Of a stretch of 64,000 nucleotides of DNA, positions 61,967-64,000 are shown piece by piece. The notes beneath the pieces were generated by a model, which made no database searches, was not told where the DNA came from, and saw only the letters and a list, made by a program, of their open reading frames with translations. The translations under genes and the position numbers were made by a program. Source of the stretch: JBBSEX01 sp038239345 (GTDB lineage: Bacteria > Acidobacteriota > Terriglobia > Bryobacterales > Bryobacteraceae); contig JBBSEX010000013.1 in the NCBI GenBank assembly GCA_038239345.1, positions 123,123-187,122 on the forward strand. The letters run 5' to 3'. The stretch's first letter is position 1; every line of letters starts with the position of its first letter.

Positions 61967-63970
61967 GTGACGCGACCTGCAAGGGACAGCCCCCTTTACC
62001 TGACTGTACTTCCCAGCTTTTCCATAATCCTAAGCGCCTTCCTTTTGTTTCTGGTTCAGCCGATGATCGCCAAGTTGCTGCTCCCTGTCTTTGGCGGATC
62101 AGCGGCCGTTTGGACTTCGTGCCTGGTGTTCTTCCAGGTGGTACTGCTGTTCGGCTATAGCTATTCCCACTTGAGCATCCGCCGTTTCAAGCCGAAGACA
62201 CAGGCCATCGTACATCTTGCGCTACTAACCGCCAGCATGTTCGCGCTTCCGCTACAGTTGCGAAGCCGATTCATGGCTAATGCCGAGCCTTCCCTGGCAA
62301 TTCTTGTCACGCTCGGGTTGAGCGTCGGATTACCGTATTTCGTCCTGTCTTCCAATACGCCGCTGACGCAGGCCTGGATTGTGCGGGGAGGCATGCCGGT
62401 GCCTTACCGGTTATACGCGCTGTCCAATGTCGCTTCCCTGGTAGCGCTGTTGGCATATCCTGTGGCCATTGAGCCCTGGCTCGGAATTCGCGAACAATCC
62501 CTTGCCTGGACGCTCGCCTTCGCAGTGTACGCGGTCGCATCGGCGACTCTGGCATTCCGCCAAATCCGCTGGCCAGTATCCGGCGTCGCCACAGCCAGTT
62601 GGAATGCGCCCGCGTTGGCGATCATCCAATGGCTTGCGCTATCCGCCTGCGGGTCTGTATTGCTGTTAGCCGTCACAAACCATCTATTGGTGAATGTGGC
62701 CGCCGTTCCGTTCCTCTGGGTACTGCCCCTAACGCTGTATCTGGCGACATTCGCGATCTGTTTCCAGGGATGGAGTTGGCCCCAGCGGCCGCTAGTGGGC
62801 TGGATCACCGCCATCTTCCTGGTAGCGATGACCCTGGAAGTTCTGCGTCAGGATCCATCGCGCGCGATCCGAATCGATATCCCTCTTTATTGCGCGGGGC
62901 TGTTTGTGTGTTGCCTGTTCCTACATGGACGTCTGGCGGCGGCAAAGCCCGGACCCGAGCGGCTAACGCTCTTCTACCTGATGCTCGCCTTGGGCGGAGC
63001 GCTGGGCGCGATCCTGGTTGGCGTGATTGCACCGCACGTTTTTCAAGGAACATTCGAGTTGCCACTTGGACTGGCAGCCTGCGGATTAATCGGGTTCCTA
63101 CGATTTTACCGGCGATCAATACTCACAGATTTAATATGGCTATCGCTGCTTGTGATGCTTGTGGCCTTCGCCTGGGCGCAGATCAAAGTCCAGAGCCAGG
63201 GCTTCGTCGCCGCGTCTAGGAACTTTTACGGAACGTTGCGTATCAGCGATAAGGCCGGCGTGCGCTCCATGATCCACGGCCCAATCAGTCATGGCAGCGA
63301 GTTTCTGGACGATGACAAGCGCCGCGAACCCACTACCTATTACAGCCGCGCATCGGCCGCGGGCCTGGCTTTAAGCAGCCCTGGCGCAATGCGTAGAATC
63401 GGCGTCATCGGGCTCGGCGCGGGTACGCTTGCTACCTACGGACGAGAAGGTGACGTGATTCGCTTTTACGAAATCAATCCGCTGGTGGTCGAGTACGCCC
63501 GCCGGTATTTCCGCTATCTGCCGGATAGCTTGGCGCGAATCCAGATGCGCGTAGGCGATGGAAGGCTTATCCTGGCGGAAGATCGCGATCAGAAGTTTGA
63601 TTTTCTCGTCGTCGACGCATTTTCCGGCGACTCAATCCCAGTGCATCTGCTAACCCGCGAGGCCTTCGTGCTTTATCGCCAGCGTCTTCTGCCGGGAGGA
63701 ATTCTGTTGTTCCATATCTCCAACTCGAATCTCGATTTCGCACCACTTGTCCAGGTGCAAGCGAGCGCCCAAGGCTTGCAATCGATCCTCGTGGTAACTC
63801 CGGAAGATGCCTCGAAAATGCAATCGGCGGCAAATTGGATGGCAGTCGGCGAGGCGGCGAATTTGGCACGATATCCGGCGCTAATAGCCGCGGGGCGGCC
63901 AGTCTATAATTTGCACGCGCCCACGCAATGGACTGACGACTACAGCAATCTCTTTCAGCTTCTGCGCTAA
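61967..63970 (+). CDS. Fused MFS-like/spermidine-synthase-like membrane protein
   Basis: A 667-residue protein starting at GTG. The first ~400 residues hold about eleven membrane helices (IILSAFLLFLVQPMIAKLLL, FGGSAAVWTSCLVFFQVVLL). The C-terminal ~230 residues are a spermidine-synthase-like Rossmann domain: RIGVIGLGAGTLATYGREGD, RFYEINPLVVEYARRYF, FLVVDAFSGDSIPVHLLT. This fused family is common in Proteobacteria and Acidobacteria; polyamine aminopropyl transfer is not proven for it. An ATG at 63993 after its stop may begin another gene, but only 8 bases remain. Confidence 0.87.
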   Translation: MTRPARDSPLYLTVLPSFSIILSAFLLFLVQPMIAKLLLPVFGGSAAVWTSCLVFFQVVLLFGYSYSHLSIRRFKPKTQAIVHLALLTASMFALPLQLRSRFMANAEPSLAILVTLGLSVGLPYFVLSSNTPLTQAWIVRGGMPVPYRLYALSNVASLVALLAYPVAIEPWLGIREQSLAWTLAFAVYAVASATLAFRQIRWPVSGVATASWNAPALAIIQWLALSACGSVLLLAVTNHLLVNVAAVPFLWVLPLTLYLATFAICFQGWSWPQRPLVGWITAIFLVAMTLEVLRQDPSRAIRIDIPLYCAGLFVCCLFLHGRLAAAKPGPERLTLFYLMLALGGALGAILVGVIAPHVFQGTFELPLGLAACGLIGFLRFYRRSILTDLIWLSLLVMLVAFAWAQIKVQSQGFVAASRNFYGTLRISDKAGVRSMIHGPISHGSEFLDDDKRREPTTYYSRASAAGLALSSPGAMRRIGVIGLGAGTLATYGREGDVIRFYEINPLVVEYARRYFRYLPDSLARIQMRVGDGRLILAEDRDQKFDFLVVDAFSGDSIPVHLLTREAFVLYRQRLLPGGILLFHISNSNLDFAPLVQVQASAQGLQSILVVTPEDASKMQSAANWMAVGEAANLARYPALIAAGRPVYNLHAPTQWTDDYSNLFQLLR

Positions 63971-64000
63971 AGTCTATCGCATTGCGAGTCTTATGGACAT

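Noticed and set aside
1..64000. CRISPR arrays, rRNA genes, complete prophage or transposases
   Set aside because: None was seen in reading both strands; no transposase or integrase motif occurs in any plausible frame.

Overview
The window looks like chromosomal DNA of an Acidobacteriota member, most likely of the Solibacter/Bryobacter type. The pointers are a secreted beta-propeller protein ending in a TIGR03437-type domain (16010-18562), secreted sulfatase-fold/TPR proteins, PQQ dehydrogenase plus TIGR02603-type cytochrome c, and several Tat-exported enzymes. The taxonomic call is inference from family content. Housekeeping genes (recA, purA, asnS, ddl, malQ, tatA, an HU gene and a lone nuoB) show that this is chromosome, not plasmid or phage.

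Layout. 1-615: tail of a flippase. 646-7124 (minus): periplasmic redox and D-amino-acid genes: cytochrome c, PQQ dehydrogenase, N-acyl-D-amino-acid deacylase, a Tat-exported DSD1-like PLP protein, a b-type cytochrome and a sulfite-oxidase-fold molybdoenzyme. Several are coupled by ATGA overlaps. 7130-7600 is a scar in which an aldehyde dehydrogenase tail, an 84-bp class II aldolase piece and an N-truncated MFS gene abut. 7567-15279 (plus): transporter, kelch protein, sulfatase-fold/TPR, APC permease, sulfatase-fold/TPR, again with ATGA overlaps. 15294-24882: an orphan protein, the propeller/TIGR03437 protein, a GH15 glucoamylase, a UBP zinc finger, a frameshifted TMEM175 channel, DUF5996, and a TetR/SDR pair.

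24957-27413 is the most interesting region. An intact tRNA-Pro is followed 2379 bp later by a 50-bp near-perfect copy of its 3' part. Between them lies one intact gene, a DUF262 protein whose C-terminus carries an R-x4-H motif like that of HEPN RNases. It has the form of a miniature tRNA-integrated island with a single defence-like gene and no integrase.

27596-33207: DUF4159 protein, small zinc-ribbon membrane protein, Tat-exported aldo/keto reductase, MOSC protein, a broken M14 carboxypeptidase beside a LysM protein of the kind seen near secretion/injection systems, and a 5'-3' exonuclease that seems to start at CTG. 33359-40943: signalling block with a REC-histidine kinase, a 1580-residue CheB-CheR-PAS-histidine kinase, a MarR-GNAT fusion and a lone REC protein. 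41062-52945: serine hydrolase, then a long minus-strand run (DUF4824, DUF2157, AsmA-like, MocA-like, XdhC, arginase, AsnS, TIM-barrel isomerase, gamma-glutamyltransferase). 53006-64000: a 49-residue basic protein, TatA, HU, RecA, PurA, DinB-like, MalQ, NuoB, Ddl, an exported protein and a fused MFS/spermidine-synthase-like protein.

Three genes (9991, 21798, 30531) carry frame breaks. Two are clean one-base losses, so either sequence error or recent decay must be considered.
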